64,000 bases of DNA, taken from positions 2,232,001-2,296,000 of the forward strand of contig NZ_JACHMU010000001.1 of NCBI RefSeq assembly GCF_014205075.1. Direction: 5' to 3'. The DNA comes from Microbacterium ginsengiterrae (GTDB taxonomy: Bacteria; Actinomycetota; Actinomycetes; Actinomycetales; Microbacteriaceae). This document shows, piece by piece, positions 35,101-44,347 of this stretch (position 1 is its first letter; every line of letters starts with the position of its first letter). Made by a program: the position numbers and the translations under genes. The notes below the pieces were generated by a model that searched no databases, was not told the DNA's origin, and worked only from the letters and a program-made list of their open reading frames with translations.

Positions 35101-36009
35101 ATGACCGTCCAGCGCGCTCCATTCGATCGGGCGGCACATCTCCGCGACGATGAGAGCATCCTCGACGCCCTGCGCGCGTCCTCGGACGCGCGGGTCGTCG
35201 TCGTCCGCGAGGGGCGTGCCAGGGTCGCCGACGGTGCTCTTGTCACCGTCGCCCCATCCGAGGTGGGAGAGGGCGCCGACTGGGGTCTGCTCGGCCGTCG
35301 TCGTGACGGCACCGCCCTGCTGCTGGCCGTCCTCGGCGCCGAGACCGACTCGATCGACGCGGCGCCGGCGGAGAGCTGGCTGGGCGTGCGTGACACCGGC
35401 GGGATGCTGGATGCCGAGGACACCGATCTGCTGGTCACCTCGGTCGCTCTCGCATCCTGGCTGCGCGAGGCCCGCTTCTGTCCGACCTGCGGCGCCGAGA
35501 CCCGTGTTCGCCAGGGCGGATGGTCACGTCACTGCGACACGTGCGCGAGGGACCTCTTCCCGCGCACCGACCCCGCGGTCATCGTCGCCGTCGAGAGCCC
35601 AGACGGAGAACGGTTGCTCCTCGGCGCGAACGCGAACTGGCGCGGACGGATGTACTCCTGCTTCGCCGGTTTCGTCGAGGCAGGGGAATCGCTGGAGACC
35701 ACCGTGCACCGTGAGATCGAGGAGGAGGCGGGCGTTCTCCTCGACGACGTCCGCTACATCTCGTCGCAGCCATGGCCGTACCCTCGTTCGCTGATGATCG
35801 GCTTCCGGGCGACGGCATCCGACCAGCGACGCGCGCGCCCCGACGGCGAGGAGATCATCGACGTCCGCTGGTTCACGCGCGACGAGATCCGCTCGGCGCT
35901 GGCGGGCGACGGTCCCGTCGGGCTGCCGGGGCCGTCGTCCATCGCCAGGGAGCTCATCCGGCAGTGGTGCGATGAGCGCGTCCCCTCGGCCGAGAGCGGC
36001 AGGTCGTGA
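35101..36009 (+). CDS. nudC: NAD(+) diphosphatase NudC
   Basis: This protein of 302 residues has an N-terminal NudC domain, a zinc ribbon with CPTC near residue 127 and CDTC near residue 146, and a Nudix domain. The Nudix box begins GFVEAGESLE near residue 190 and ends REIEEEAG. It is followed by SQPWPYPRS, the signature that separates NudC from other Nudix enzymes. It hydrolyses NADH and NAD+ to NMN(H) and AMP and can remove NAD caps from RNA. The ATG has GAGAGGGAG just upstream. The stop overlaps uvrD2 by four bases, as in M. tuberculosis (nudC-uvrD2). Confidence 0.95.
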   Translation: MTVQRAPFDRAAHLRDDESILDALRASSDARVVVVREGRARVADGALVTVAPSEVGEGADWGLLGRRRDGTALLLAVLGAETDSIDAAPAESWLGVRDTGGMLDAEDTDLLVTSVALASWLREARFCPTCGAETRVRQGGWSRHCDTCARDLFPRTDPAVIVAVESPDGERLLLGANANWRGRMYSCFAGFVEAGESLETTVHREIEEEAGVLLDDVRYISSQPWPYPRSLMIGFRATASDQRRARPDGEEIIDVRWFTRDEIRSALAGDGPVGLPGPSSIARELIRQWCDERVPSAESGRS

Positions 36010-37727
36010 GCGCGCTCGACGCGCTCGACGAACGGCAGAGGGAAGCGGCATCCGTGCTGCGCGGCCCCGTCGCCGTCCTCGCCGGTGCCGGCACGGGCAA
36101 GACGAGGGTCATCACGCATCGGATCGCGCACGGCGTCGACACCGGCGCCTACACGCCGTCGCGCGTGATGGCGCTCACGTTCACCGCGAAGGCGGCGGGG
36201 GAGCTGCGAGGACGGCTGCGGGCGCTGGGCGTCGAGGGCGTCGCGGCGCGCACCTTCCACGCGGCGGCGCTCGCGCAACTGAACTTCTTCTGGCCGACGC
36301 TCGCCGGCTCTCCTGCACCGAAGATCATCGACAACAAGGTGCGGCTGCTCGGGCAGGCGGCCGAGCAGCTCCGGCTGCGACCCGACACCGCGACGCTGCG
36401 CGACGTCGCGTCGGAGATCGAATGGCGCAAGGTGTCGATGCTGTCGATCGAGCAGCACGCCGCGCTCGGCAAGTCGGTCGGAAGGATCGGCACGGAGCAA
36501 CTGGCCGACCTGCAGCGTGCGTACGAGACCCTGAAGGACGACCGGCGCCAGCTCGACTTCGAGGACGTCCTGCTCGCGTGCGCCGGGATGCTGGAGGCGG
36601 AGCCGCGCGTGGCGGCATCCGTCCATGAGCAGTACCGGCACTTCACGGTGGACGAGTTCCAGGACGTCTCGCCGCTGCAGAACCGGCTGCTGGAGATGTG
36701 GCTCGGCGACCGCCGCGACCTGTGCGTGGTCGGGGACGCGAGCCAGACCATCTACTCCTTCGCCGGGGCAGACCAGCGCCACCTGCTGGAGTTCGGACGC
36801 CGGTACCCGGATGCGACGATCGTCAAGCTGGAGACCAATTACCGTTCGCTGCCACCGATCCTCGAGGCTGCCAATGCCCTCATGAAGGGGCGGCCAGGGG
36901 CCCTCGAACTCGTCGCAGCACGAGAGGCGCCGACGGCCGACGTGCCGACAGTGACGGCCTACGACTCCGAGACGGAGGAGGCGGCCGGCATCGCCGCATC
37001 CATCGCCGCCCGCATCGCCTCCGGCGCCGCCCCGTCTGAGATCGCGGTGCTCTACCGCGCGCACGCGCAGTCCGCCGTCATCCAGCAGGCGCTCGCACAG
37101 GCGGGGATCGCGTCCAGTGTGCTCGGCGGTACCCGGTTCTTCGACATGCCAGAGGTGCGGCAGGCGATCCTCGCGCTGCGCGGCGCATCGGTGGCGCCGA
37201 CCGAGCGCGGGTTCCTCCCGAACGTCCGACGCGTGCTGAGGGAGATGGGACTCACGGATGAGGCGCCGGCGGCGGGTGGCGCCCAGCGCGACGGCTGGGA
37301 GGCGCGGCGTGCGCTGCTCCGGCTGGCGGAGGAGGCACCCGACGGCACGACCCTGCGGTCCTTCAGCGAGGCGTTGATGGCGCGCGCGAAGGATCAGCAC
37401 GAACCGACCATGCAGATGGTGACCCTTTCCACGTTGCACGCGGCGAAGGGCCTGGAGTGGCCGCACGTGCTGCTCGCCGGCTGCGCGGAGGGGGCACTGC
37501 CGATCTCGTACGCGACGGGCTTCGACGCGATCGACGAGGAGCGGCGCCTGGCATACGTCGGCATCACGCGGGCCGCGCGAACCCTGGAGATCTCATGGTC
37601 CCGTTCGGCGGGCCGGGGAGAGCGTCGACCGTCGCGATTCCTCGAGGAGATCGGAACGACTGCTCGCGGCACCGGCATTCTTCGTGAAAGGTCGCCGCGC
37701 GCCACGCGCGTCGACCGTCGGGGCTGA
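36006..37727 (+). CDS. uvrD2: UvrD2-type superfamily I DNA helicase, short form
   Basis: This protein of 573 residues has all SF1A motifs: AGAGTGKTRV near residue 26, LTFTAKAAGE (Ia), TVDEFQDVSPLQ near residue 215, GDASQTIYSFAGA (III), LETNYRSLP (IV), LSTLHAAKGLEW (V) and YVGITRAAR (VI). Mycobacterial UvrD2 is about 700 residues, with an HRDC domain and a tetracysteine module at the C-terminus. Both are missing here, and the protein stops about 45 residues after motif VI. The GTG overlaps the nudC stop. The final 164 bases are overlapped, antisense, by the next gene. Confidence 0.9.
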   Translation: MSALDALDERQREAASVLRGPVAVLAGAGTGKTRVITHRIAHGVDTGAYTPSRVMALTFTAKAAGELRGRLRALGVEGVAARTFHAAALAQLNFFWPTLAGSPAPKIIDNKVRLLGQAAEQLRLRPDTATLRDVASEIEWRKVSMLSIEQHAALGKSVGRIGTEQLADLQRAYETLKDDRRQLDFEDVLLACAGMLEAEPRVAASVHEQYRHFTVDEFQDVSPLQNRLLEMWLGDRRDLCVVGDASQTIYSFAGADQRHLLEFGRRYPDATIVKLETNYRSLPPILEAANALMKGRPGALELVAAREAPTADVPTVTAYDSETEEAAGIAASIAARIASGAAPSEIAVLYRAHAQSAVIQQALAQAGIASSVLGGTRFFDMPEVRQAILALRGASVAPTERGFLPNVRRVLREMGLTDEAPAAGGAQRDGWEARRALLRLAEEAPDGTTLRSFSEALMARAKDQHEPTMQMVTLSTLHAAKGLEWPHVLLAGCAEGALPISYATGFDAIDEERRLAYVGITRAARTLEISWSRSAGRGERRPSRFLEEIGTTARGTGILRERSPRATRVDRRG

Positions 37728-38436
37728 TCCGCACCCATCGGGTCTGCGCGCCCTGTGCTGCCTCGGTGAGCAGTGCCGCCACGACGCCGGCCATCTCGGC
37801 GGTCCTCGCGGTGGTGATGCGCCCGGCGTCCGCGCCGATCAATTGCGCGTGCATCGAGGGCCACGCCGCGTCGCGCTCGCGTTCGTGCGCGTCACGACAG
37901 GACAGACACGGCGTGCGGCCGGGCACGATCAGAGGACCGACCACGGTGTCGCCGGGTTCGAACGCGACGGGGAGGTGGATGAGGTCGTCGTGCATGTAAC
38001 GCGCAAGCTGATGCGCGGACGCCGCGCCGCGGACGAGCACGATCCCCACCGACCCCTCGGCGCCGCGAGCGGCCGTGACCACGCCCTCGTCGCGGAGCGC
38101 GATCTCCATGCGCGCCTGCACCCGGGAGTCGTCCAGCCCGACGTTCTCCAGCCAGATCGGTGCCGGCGGGGGTGGGTCGGTGATGAGCACGGGCTCGAGA
38201 GCCTGCAGCAACGCCCTCGCGGCCTCACGAGGGGCACCGACGCCGTGCGCGACGACATCGAATGACGCACGGCGGAATCCGGACCGCATCGCCTGCAGCA
38301 GCGGCTCAGCCCATGGCGCCGTCAGCGGCAGCCGCAGCCTACCGTCGAGACCGAACTGCACCGTGTCGGCGTCTCGCCACAGCACGGGGTACGCCGGATC
38401 GATGCGGGTCAGAACGGTCGGCGTCGGGGGAGGCAT
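37564..38436 (-). CDS. Orphan TOMM cyclodehydratase-like (leader-peptide-binding) protein
   Basis: This protein of about 290 residues resembles the ThiF/cyclodehydratase-like proteins annotated as TOMM precursor leader-peptide-binding proteins in actinobacteria. It has an N-terminal winged-helix-like part (RLRLPLTAPWAEPLLQAM), then a Rossmann-like part with VGIVLVRG near residue 130. A CLSCRDAHERERDAAWPSMH segment lies near residue 175, and a second cysteine pair (CRC) near residue 250 may complete a zinc site. No precursor peptide, dehydrogenase or transporter is nearby. The ATG lies seven bases after CAGAAT. It overlaps uvrD2 by 164 bp tail to tail; the conserved CRC motif lies close to that overlap. 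Confidence 0.72.
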   Translation of the reverse strand: MPPPTPTVLTRIDPAYPVLWRDADTVQFGLDGRLRLPLTAPWAEPLLQAMRSGFRRASFDVVAHGVGAPREAARALLQALEPVLITDPPPPAPIWLENVGLDDSRVQARMEIALRDEGVVTAARGAEGSVGIVLVRGAASAHQLARYMHDDLIHLPVAFEPGDTVVGPLIVPGRTPCLSCRDAHERERDAAWPSMHAQLIGADAGRITTARTAEMAGVVAALLTEAAQGAQTRWVRISPDGRRAWRAATFHEECRCREQSFRSPRGIATVDALPGPPNGTMRSPGFARPA

Positions 38437-38512
38437 GACCCCGATTCTGCGCACCGGAGCGCGGCGATGGGGGACCAGCGGACGATCCGTGGACAACTCC
38501 GCAAGGGAGACC

Positions 38513-38547
38513 GGGAGTGGGCGGCGACTGAACCGTCGCCCACTCCC
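38513..38547 (-). terminator. Terminator-like hairpin after the DUF2342 metalloprotease gene
   Basis: GGGAGTGGGCG (38513-38523) pairs perfectly over 11 bp with CGCCCACTCCC (38537-38547). It starts six bases after the stop of the minus-strand gene. The 13-base loop can form an alternative GCGAC/GTCGC pairing. Confidence 0.65.
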
Positions 38548-38552
38548 GCAGA

Positions 38553-40013
38553 TCAGACCGGCTTCTCGCCTTCGCCCGTGTCGCCTTCTCCCGTGTCGCC
38601 GTCGTCGCCGGGGGCGCCGTCCGGCGTCTGCGACGCGTCGTCGCCCGAGGACCCGTCGGAGGATCCATCAGCGGGTCCGCCGCCGGAGAAGTCGTCGCCG
38701 TCCAGGAGACGAGCGAGGGCCTCGTCGAACTCATCCGCCACCGGCTCTTCCCCGCGCGCATGGGCCTGCAGCCGTGCGATGAGCGCGGTGGGGTCGTCGA
38801 TGTCCTCCGCGGTGGGGAGCAGATCGGGGTAATCCCACAGGGAGTCGCGCGCCGCCGCACCGACGGCATCCGTCACCCTGCGCCACATCTCGGCGGCCTC
38901 GCGCATCCGCCGTGGGCGCAGCTTCAGGCCGACGAGGGCACCGAGGGCGTCCTCGGCCGGCCCGCCGACCGCGCGACGGCGACGCGCCGCCTCCGTGAGG
39001 CGGGCACCGTCGGGCAGACGCGAGGTCGCCTCGCCCGTCACGACGTCCACCCAGCCGTCGATCGTCGCCACGATGTTCTCCAGGCGGCCGAGGGCCTCGC
39101 GCTGCGCCTCGGTCTGCGCGGGGAGCAGCGCGCCACCCTCGATCGCGGCCCGCAGCTCCTCGGGATTCGAGGGGTCCAGTCTGCTGGCGACGTCCTCGAG
39201 GGCGTCGACGTCGACGGTCACGCCGCGTGCGAAGTCGGTGATCTGCGACATGACCTGCAGATGCAGCCACTTCGCGTGCCGGTACAGCCGCGCGTACGCG
39301 AGCTCGCGTGTGGCGAGGTACAGGGTGATCTGGTCCTCTGGGATCTCGAGACCTTCGCCGAAGGCGGTGATGTTCTGCGGGATGACGGCCGCCGTGCCCG
39401 CGGGGAGCACGGGGATCCCTACATCGCCACCGGAGACGACCTCGAGCGACAGGTTGCCGAGCACCTGCCCGAACTGGGCGGCGAAGACGGAGGAGCCGAG
39501 CCCACGCATGAGCGTTCCCGCTCCCTGGATCGCGCCGCGCATGTCGTCGGGCACCTGGGAGTCCAGCGCGCTCATGAGCGCATCGGCGATGCTCGTCGAG
39601 ACGGGGTCGGCGATCTCCTTCCACACGGGCAGCGTGGCCTCGACCCATTCGCCGCGCGTCATCGCGCGCGGACTCTCGGTGAGTTCGGAGATGGTCGTCG
39701 CCTCGCCGAGCCAGAGGTTCGCGAGGGCGAACGCGTCGACGAGGGAGTGCCGAGAGCCGTCGGTGATGCTCTGCCCCTCGCGGTTCGCGATGTGCAGCGC
39801 CTGGCGCAGGGTGTTCTGCCACGGGTCACCCGTGAAGGCGTTCTGCAGCTGTTGGGAGAACGCGGCCATCATCGCGGGGTCGAGCTGGATGCCCTCCGCC
39901 CCGCCGAACGCGTTCTGCAGCGCGCTGAGGTCGAAATCACCTCCGCCCGCGCCGGACATCATCCTGCGCAGGAACTCCTGGAAGTCTTCCGGGTTCGGAT
40001 CATTGTCTGCCAT
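38553..40013 (-). CDS. DUF2342-family putative zinc-dependent metalloprotease
   Basis: This protein of 486 residues matches the actinobacterial DUF2342 family (Rv3195-like). It includes RELAYARLYRHAKWLHLQV near residue 230, GWVDVVTGEATSRLPDG near residue 318 and EMWRRVTDAVG near residue 370. The family is called a zinc-dependent metalloprotease, but no classical HExxH is visible here. The first 30 residues are Gly/Asp-rich, and the last 60 are an acidic Gly/Ser/Asp tail. The ATG has GAGAGG upstream. It is divergent from the PDZ-Lon protease, the same arrangement as in M. tuberculosis. Confidence 0.85.
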   Translation of the reverse strand: MADNDPNPEDFQEFLRRMMSGAGGGDFDLSALQNAFGGAEGIQLDPAMMAAFSQQLQNAFTGDPWQNTLRQALHIANREGQSITDGSRHSLVDAFALANLWLGEATTISELTESPRAMTRGEWVEATLPVWKEIADPVSTSIADALMSALDSQVPDDMRGAIQGAGTLMRGLGSSVFAAQFGQVLGNLSLEVVSGGDVGIPVLPAGTAAVIPQNITAFGEGLEIPEDQITLYLATRELAYARLYRHAKWLHLQVMSQITDFARGVTVDVDALEDVASRLDPSNPEELRAAIEGGALLPAQTEAQREALGRLENIVATIDGWVDVVTGEATSRLPDGARLTEAARRRRAVGGPAEDALGALVGLKLRPRRMREAAEMWRRVTDAVGAAARDSLWDYPDLLPTAEDIDDPTALIARLQAHARGEEPVADEFDEALARLLDGDDFSGGGPADGSSDGSSGDDASQTPDGAPGDDGDTGEGDTGEGEKPV

Positions 40014-40131
40014 GTCGGTCGCCTCTCAGCAGGTCGCTAGCCGGTGCCATCTACGCTAGTTGCAGGTTTCTGCACGCACCCCCGACGCGAGCAGATCGCT
40101 GTACGCCGGTCGCGAACGACGGAGGAGCAAC

Positions 40132-41223
40132 GTGACACGAATCGGACCTGCCCGTATCGGGCTCGGGGTCTGGGCTCTCATCATCGCGCTCATCGCGCTG
40201 GTCGTGCTGACGTTCCTGCCCACCCCGTACGTCATTCAGCGTCCGGGTCCCGTGTACGACACCCTCGGTACCGCAGCGAGCGCCGACGGGGAGGAGGTGC
40301 CGCTGATCGAGATCGACGGCGCCGAGACGTACGACACCGCGGGGAGTCTCAACCTCACGACCGTGCAGGTCGTCGGAAACCGTGAACGCACGCCGTCCTG
40401 GTTCGAACTCGCCCTCGCGTGGACGGACGCGTCGCGCGCGGTCGTCCCGATCGAGTCGGTGTTCCCCGAGGGTGTGACGACCGAGGAGCGCGACGAGCGC
40501 AATGCGGTCCTCATGGTCGATTCGCAGCACGAGGCGACCGCTGCGGCTCTGCACCAGCTCGGGTACGACACCGGCGCGGCCGTCGAGGTCGTCGCGGCGC
40601 TCGAGGGCTCGCCGGCGGAGGGGCTGCTCGAGGAAGGGGACGTGGTCGAGGAGATCGACGGCGTCGCCGTGACCAGCGCATCCGCCCTCCGCGCCGCGAT
40701 CCAGGACTCCGAGGGGGACCCCGTGACGCTGAGCGTGCGCAAGGACGGTGAGGTCGAGGAGATCGAGATCACGCCGGTCAAGGACGAGTCCGGCTCCGAC
40801 ACCTGGCTCATCGGCATCACGCTGGCGACGGATTACGACTTCCCCTTCGACGTGCACATCCAGCTCGACAACGTCGGCGGACCGAGCGCGGGGATGATGT
40901 TCGCGCTGGGCATCATCGACGAGCTGACGCCGGGGGAGCTCACCGGTGGGAACGACATCGCCGGCACCGGCACGATCGACGCCACCGGCGCAGTCGGCCC
41001 GATCGGCGGCATCCGTCAGAAGCTGTACGGGGCGCGGGATGCCGGTGCGGACTACTTCCTCGCACCGGAGGCCAACTGCGGTGAGGTCGTCGGTCACGTC
41101 CCCGACGGGTTGACCGTGATCAGCACCTCGACCCTTGAGGACTCGCTCGACGCGCTCGAGGTGATCGCCGACCGCGGCGACGTCGCGGCACTGCCCACCT
41201 GCGCGGCGGACAGCGCGGCCTGA
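40132..41223 (+). CDS. Membrane-anchored PDZ-domain Lon-type (S16) protease
   Basis: This protein of 363 residues has one N-terminal membrane helix (about residues 10-32), a PDZ domain (about 130-215, with EGLLEEGDVVEEIDG) and a C-terminal Lon-type proteolytic domain. The Ser-Lys dyad is Ser252 in GGPSAGM and Lys297 in GGIRQKLYGA. It resembles Bacillus YlbL/PDZ-Lon proteases that act at the outer face of the membrane. There is no ATPase domain, as expected. The GTG start is set by GGAGGAG (40121-40127); the open frame upstream of it is not coding. UPF0182 follows downstream. Confidence 0.93.
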   Translation: MTRIGPARIGLGVWALIIALIALVVLTFLPTPYVIQRPGPVYDTLGTAASADGEEVPLIEIDGAETYDTAGSLNLTTVQVVGNRERTPSWFELALAWTDASRAVVPIESVFPEGVTTEERDERNAVLMVDSQHEATAAALHQLGYDTGAAVEVVAALEGSPAEGLLEEGDVVEEIDGVAVTSASALRAAIQDSEGDPVTLSVRKDGEVEEIEITPVKDESGSDTWLIGITLATDYDFPFDVHIQLDNVGGPSAGMMFALGIIDELTPGELTGGNDIAGTGTIDATGAVGPIGGIRQKLYGARDAGADYFLAPEANCGEVVGHVPDGLTVISTSTLEDSLDALEVIADRGDVAALPTCAADSAA

Positions 41224-41295
41224 GCCCGGGCGGCATCGTCGTCGGACCGGGCCTCCTCGCGGCCCGTACATAGCTGGCGTGCATAGGATGGTCAG

Positions 41296-44211
41296 GTGAC
41301 CACGACCTCAGCGCCGACACCGGCCACGCCCCGGACCTCCCGACGAATCGTCACGATCTCGCTGGTGATCATCGCCGCGCTGGTCGCGGCCTTCTTCGTC
41401 TTCTCATCGCTCTACACGGACTTCCTCTGGTTCGATCAGCTCGGATTCGCCAGGGTGCTGACCACCCAGTGGATCGCCGCGACCGTGATGTTCGTGATCG
41501 GTTTCCTCGGGATGGCGGTGCCGCTGTTCGTCGTGATCCAGCTGGCCTACCGCCTGCGCCCGGTGTACGTGCGTCTGAGCTCCCAGCTCGACCGCTACCA
41601 GGAGGTCATCGAGCCCCTGCGCCGACTCGCCATGTGGGGCATGCCGATCTTCTTCGGCATCTTCGCCGGCTTCGCCTCCGCAGGCAACTGGGAGACGGTG
41701 TGGCTGTGGTTCAACGGCGGTCCGACCGGCGTCACCGACCCGGAGTTCGGCATGGACACCGGTTTCTACCTGTTTGCGATGCCGTTCTACTCGATCCTGC
41801 TCGCGTTCATCTCCGCCGTGCTCCTGCTCAGCCTCATCGTCACCGCCCTCGTGTCGTACCTGTACGGGTCGGTGCGCATCGGCCAGGGTGAGCTGCGGAT
41901 CTCCAAGCCTGCACGCATCCAGCTCGCCGTGCTCGCCGGTCTCTACCTGCTCGTGCAGGCCGCGAGCCTCTGGCTCGACCGCTACAAGACGCTCGTGACC
42001 GAGGAGGACCGCATCACGGGTGCGGCCTACACCGCCGCGAACGCGACGATCCCCGGTCTTGCGATCCTCGCGATCCTCGCCGCGCTCGTGGCCATCCTGT
42101 TCTTCGTGACCGCGATCATCGGCCGCTGGCGTCTGCCCCTGGCGGCGACCGCTCTCCTGATCGTGGCATCGCTCGTCGTCGGCGTCGGCTACCCCTGGGT
42201 GGTCACGACCTTCCAGGTGCGCCCGAACCAGAACAGCTTCCAGGCCGAGTACTACCAGCGCAACATCGACGGCACCAAGGAGGCGTACGGCATCGCGGAC
42301 CTCGAGGTCACGCCGTTCAAGGCCGAGACGGATGCCGAGGCCGGTCAGCTGCGCGACGACGCCGAGACGACGGCATCCATCCGCATCCTCGACCCGAGCA
42401 TCATCAGCCCGACCGTGCAGCAGCTCGAGCAGTTCCGTGGTTACTACCAGTTCCAGAACACGCTCGACGTCGACCGCTACGAGATCGACGGCCAGATGCA
42501 GGACACCGTCGTCGCGGTCCGTGAGCTCGACGTCAACCGCCTCGGCGACAGCAACAACTGGAACAACCGCACCGCCGTCTACACGCATGGATACGGCCTC
42601 GTGGTCGCGGCAGGAAACCAGCGCACGAGCGAGGGCGAGCCCGTCTTCCTCGAGCGCGGCATCCCCTCTTCCGGCTTCCTCACCGAGAGCGAGAAGTTCG
42701 AGCCGCGCGTCTACTTCGGCGAGGGCTCGCCGCTGTACTCGATCGTCGGCGCTCCCGAGGGCACGGCGCCCGTCGAGATCGACTACCCGCGCGGTGAGGA
42801 CGGCGCGAGCGAGACGAAGACCACTTTCGACGGTGACGGCGGACCGAGCGTCGGAAACGCGTTCAACAAGCTGCTGTACGCGCTGAAGTTCCAGGAGGCG
42901 GAGATCCTGTTCTCCGACCTGGTGAACTCCGACTCGCAGATCCTCTACGACCGCGACCCGAAGCAGCGCGTCCAGAAGGCCGCGCCGTACCTCGAGCTCG
43001 ACAGCGACCCGTACCCGACCGTCGTCGACGGCCGCATGGTCTGGGTGGTCGACGGCTACACCACCAGCTCGACGTACCCGTACTCGACGAGTGTGAGCCT
43101 GTCCGACGCAATCGCCGACTCCAACATCGCGACGCCGAACTTCGCGATCGACGACATCAACTACATCCGCAACTCGGTCAAGGCGACAGTCGACGCGTAC
43201 GACGGCTCCGTCACGCTCTACGCCTGGGACGACGAGGACCCCATCCTCGAGGCCTGGCAGAACGTCTACCCGTCGACGCTCAAGCCGATCAGCGACATGT
43301 CCGCCGATCTCATGAGCCACGTGCGGTACCCGACCGACCTGTTCAAGGTGCAGCGCGAGATCCTCGGCGTCTACCACGTGGACACCGCCGGATCCTTCGC
43401 CCAGCAGGACAACCGCTGGCAGACGCCGGACGACCCGCGCAACGACAACCAGCTGCAGCCGCCGTACTACCTGTCGATGCAGATGCCGGGTCAGGATTCG
43501 CCGCGGTTCTCGATGTTCTCGACCTTCATCCCCGCGTCCGCACAGGGGACGACGAGCCGGAACGTGCTGATGGGGTACCTCGCGGTCGACTCGGATGCGG
43601 GCTCCACGGCGGGGGAGAAGGCCGAGGGATACGGCCAGCTCCGACTGCTCGAGATCGATGCGGACACCACTGTCCCCGGCCCCGGCCAGGTGCAGAACAC
43701 GTTCAACTCCGACCCGGCCGTCGTGCAGCAGCTGAACCTGTTGCAGCAGGGTGAGTCGCAGGTGAAGTACGGAAACCTGCTCACCCTCCCCGTCGGCGGC
43801 GGTCTGCTCTACGTGCAGCCGGTGTACGTGCAGTCGTCCGAGGGCACCCAGCTGCCGCTGCTGCAGAAGGTGCTCGTGACCTTCGGTGACAGCATCGCCT
43901 TCGAGGACACGCTCACCGAGGCACTCGATTCGATCTTCGGCGGTGACTCCGGTGCCACCGGCGGTGACGACGAGGTCGAGCCCACCGAGCCGGACGACGG
44001 TACGACGCCTCCGGAGGAGGGCGGGACCGATGAGGGCACCGGCGTCGAGACGGACGCCTACCAGTCGGCTCTGCAGGCTGCCAAGCAGGCGATGACCGAC
44101 CGCGACGCGGCGCTCAAGGACGGCGACCTCGCCGCCTTCGCCGAGGCCGACGAGCGACTGACCGATGCGGTCAACGAGCTGCTCGAGCTGGAGGGCTCCT
44201 CCGGCAACTGA
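41296..44211 (+). CDS. UPF0182 family large membrane protein
   Basis: This protein of 971 residues has about seven membrane helices within the first 330 residues and a large extracytoplasmic domain of about 500 residues. It ends in an acidic Thr/Pro/Gly/Glu linker and a short helical segment. It is full length for UPF0182 (Rv3193c-like), which is almost universal in actinobacteria and has no assigned function. The motif DFLWFDQLGF near residue 40 is characteristic. The GTG lies six bases after TAGGAT (41284-41289), so it is probably leaderless. Two strong terminators follow. Confidence 0.94.
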   Translation: MTTTSAPTPATPRTSRRIVTISLVIIAALVAAFFVFSSLYTDFLWFDQLGFARVLTTQWIAATVMFVIGFLGMAVPLFVVIQLAYRLRPVYVRLSSQLDRYQEVIEPLRRLAMWGMPIFFGIFAGFASAGNWETVWLWFNGGPTGVTDPEFGMDTGFYLFAMPFYSILLAFISAVLLLSLIVTALVSYLYGSVRIGQGELRISKPARIQLAVLAGLYLLVQAASLWLDRYKTLVTEEDRITGAAYTAANATIPGLAILAILAALVAILFFVTAIIGRWRLPLAATALLIVASLVVGVGYPWVVTTFQVRPNQNSFQAEYYQRNIDGTKEAYGIADLEVTPFKAETDAEAGQLRDDAETTASIRILDPSIISPTVQQLEQFRGYYQFQNTLDVDRYEIDGQMQDTVVAVRELDVNRLGDSNNWNNRTAVYTHGYGLVVAAGNQRTSEGEPVFLERGIPSSGFLTESEKFEPRVYFGEGSPLYSIVGAPEGTAPVEIDYPRGEDGASETKTTFDGDGGPSVGNAFNKLLYALKFQEAEILFSDLVNSDSQILYDRDPKQRVQKAAPYLELDSDPYPTVVDGRMVWVVDGYTTSSTYPYSTSVSLSDAIADSNIATPNFAIDDINYIRNSVKATVDAYDGSVTLYAWDDEDPILEAWQNVYPSTLKPISDMSADLMSHVRYPTDLFKVQREILGVYHVDTAGSFAQQDNRWQTPDDPRNDNQLQPPYYLSMQMPGQDSPRFSMFSTFIPASAQGTTSRNVLMGYLAVDSDAGSTAGEKAEGYGQLRLLEIDADTTVPGPGQVQNTFNSDPAVVQQLNLLQQGESQVKYGNLLTLPVGGGLLYVQPVYVQSSEGTQLPLLQKVLVTFGDSIAFEDTLTEALDSIFGGDSGATGGDDEVEPTEPDDGTTPPEEGGTDEGTGVETDAYQSALQAAKQAMTDRDAALKDGDLAAFAEADERLTDAVNELLELEGSSGN

Positions 44212-44243
44212 CCGATGCGCCGGCCCTGCCGGTGGCTGTCGCA

Positions 44244-44279
44244 GAGATGGCGGGTTCGCGTGAGCGGACCCGCCATCTC
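44244..44279 (+). terminator. Terminator-like hairpin after UPF0182
   Basis: GAGATGGCGGGT (44244-44255) pairs perfectly with ACCCGCCATCTC (44268-44279). The inner CGC/GCG pairs and a GTGA tetraloop extend the stem to about 16 bp. It lies 33 bases after the stop. Confidence 0.75.
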
Positions 44280-44347
44280 CGTGTCTGCCGTGGATGCGGC
44301 CGCGACGACGATCAAGCCCGTCGCCGGGCGTTCCTCACCGGGTAAGC

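Noticed and set aside
41404..43377. Minus-strand ORF of 657 codons opposite UPF0182
   Set aside because: The Asp/Val/Glu/Arg-rich reading is a typical antisense frame of high-GC coding DNA. UPF0182 on the other strand is full length and family-conserved.
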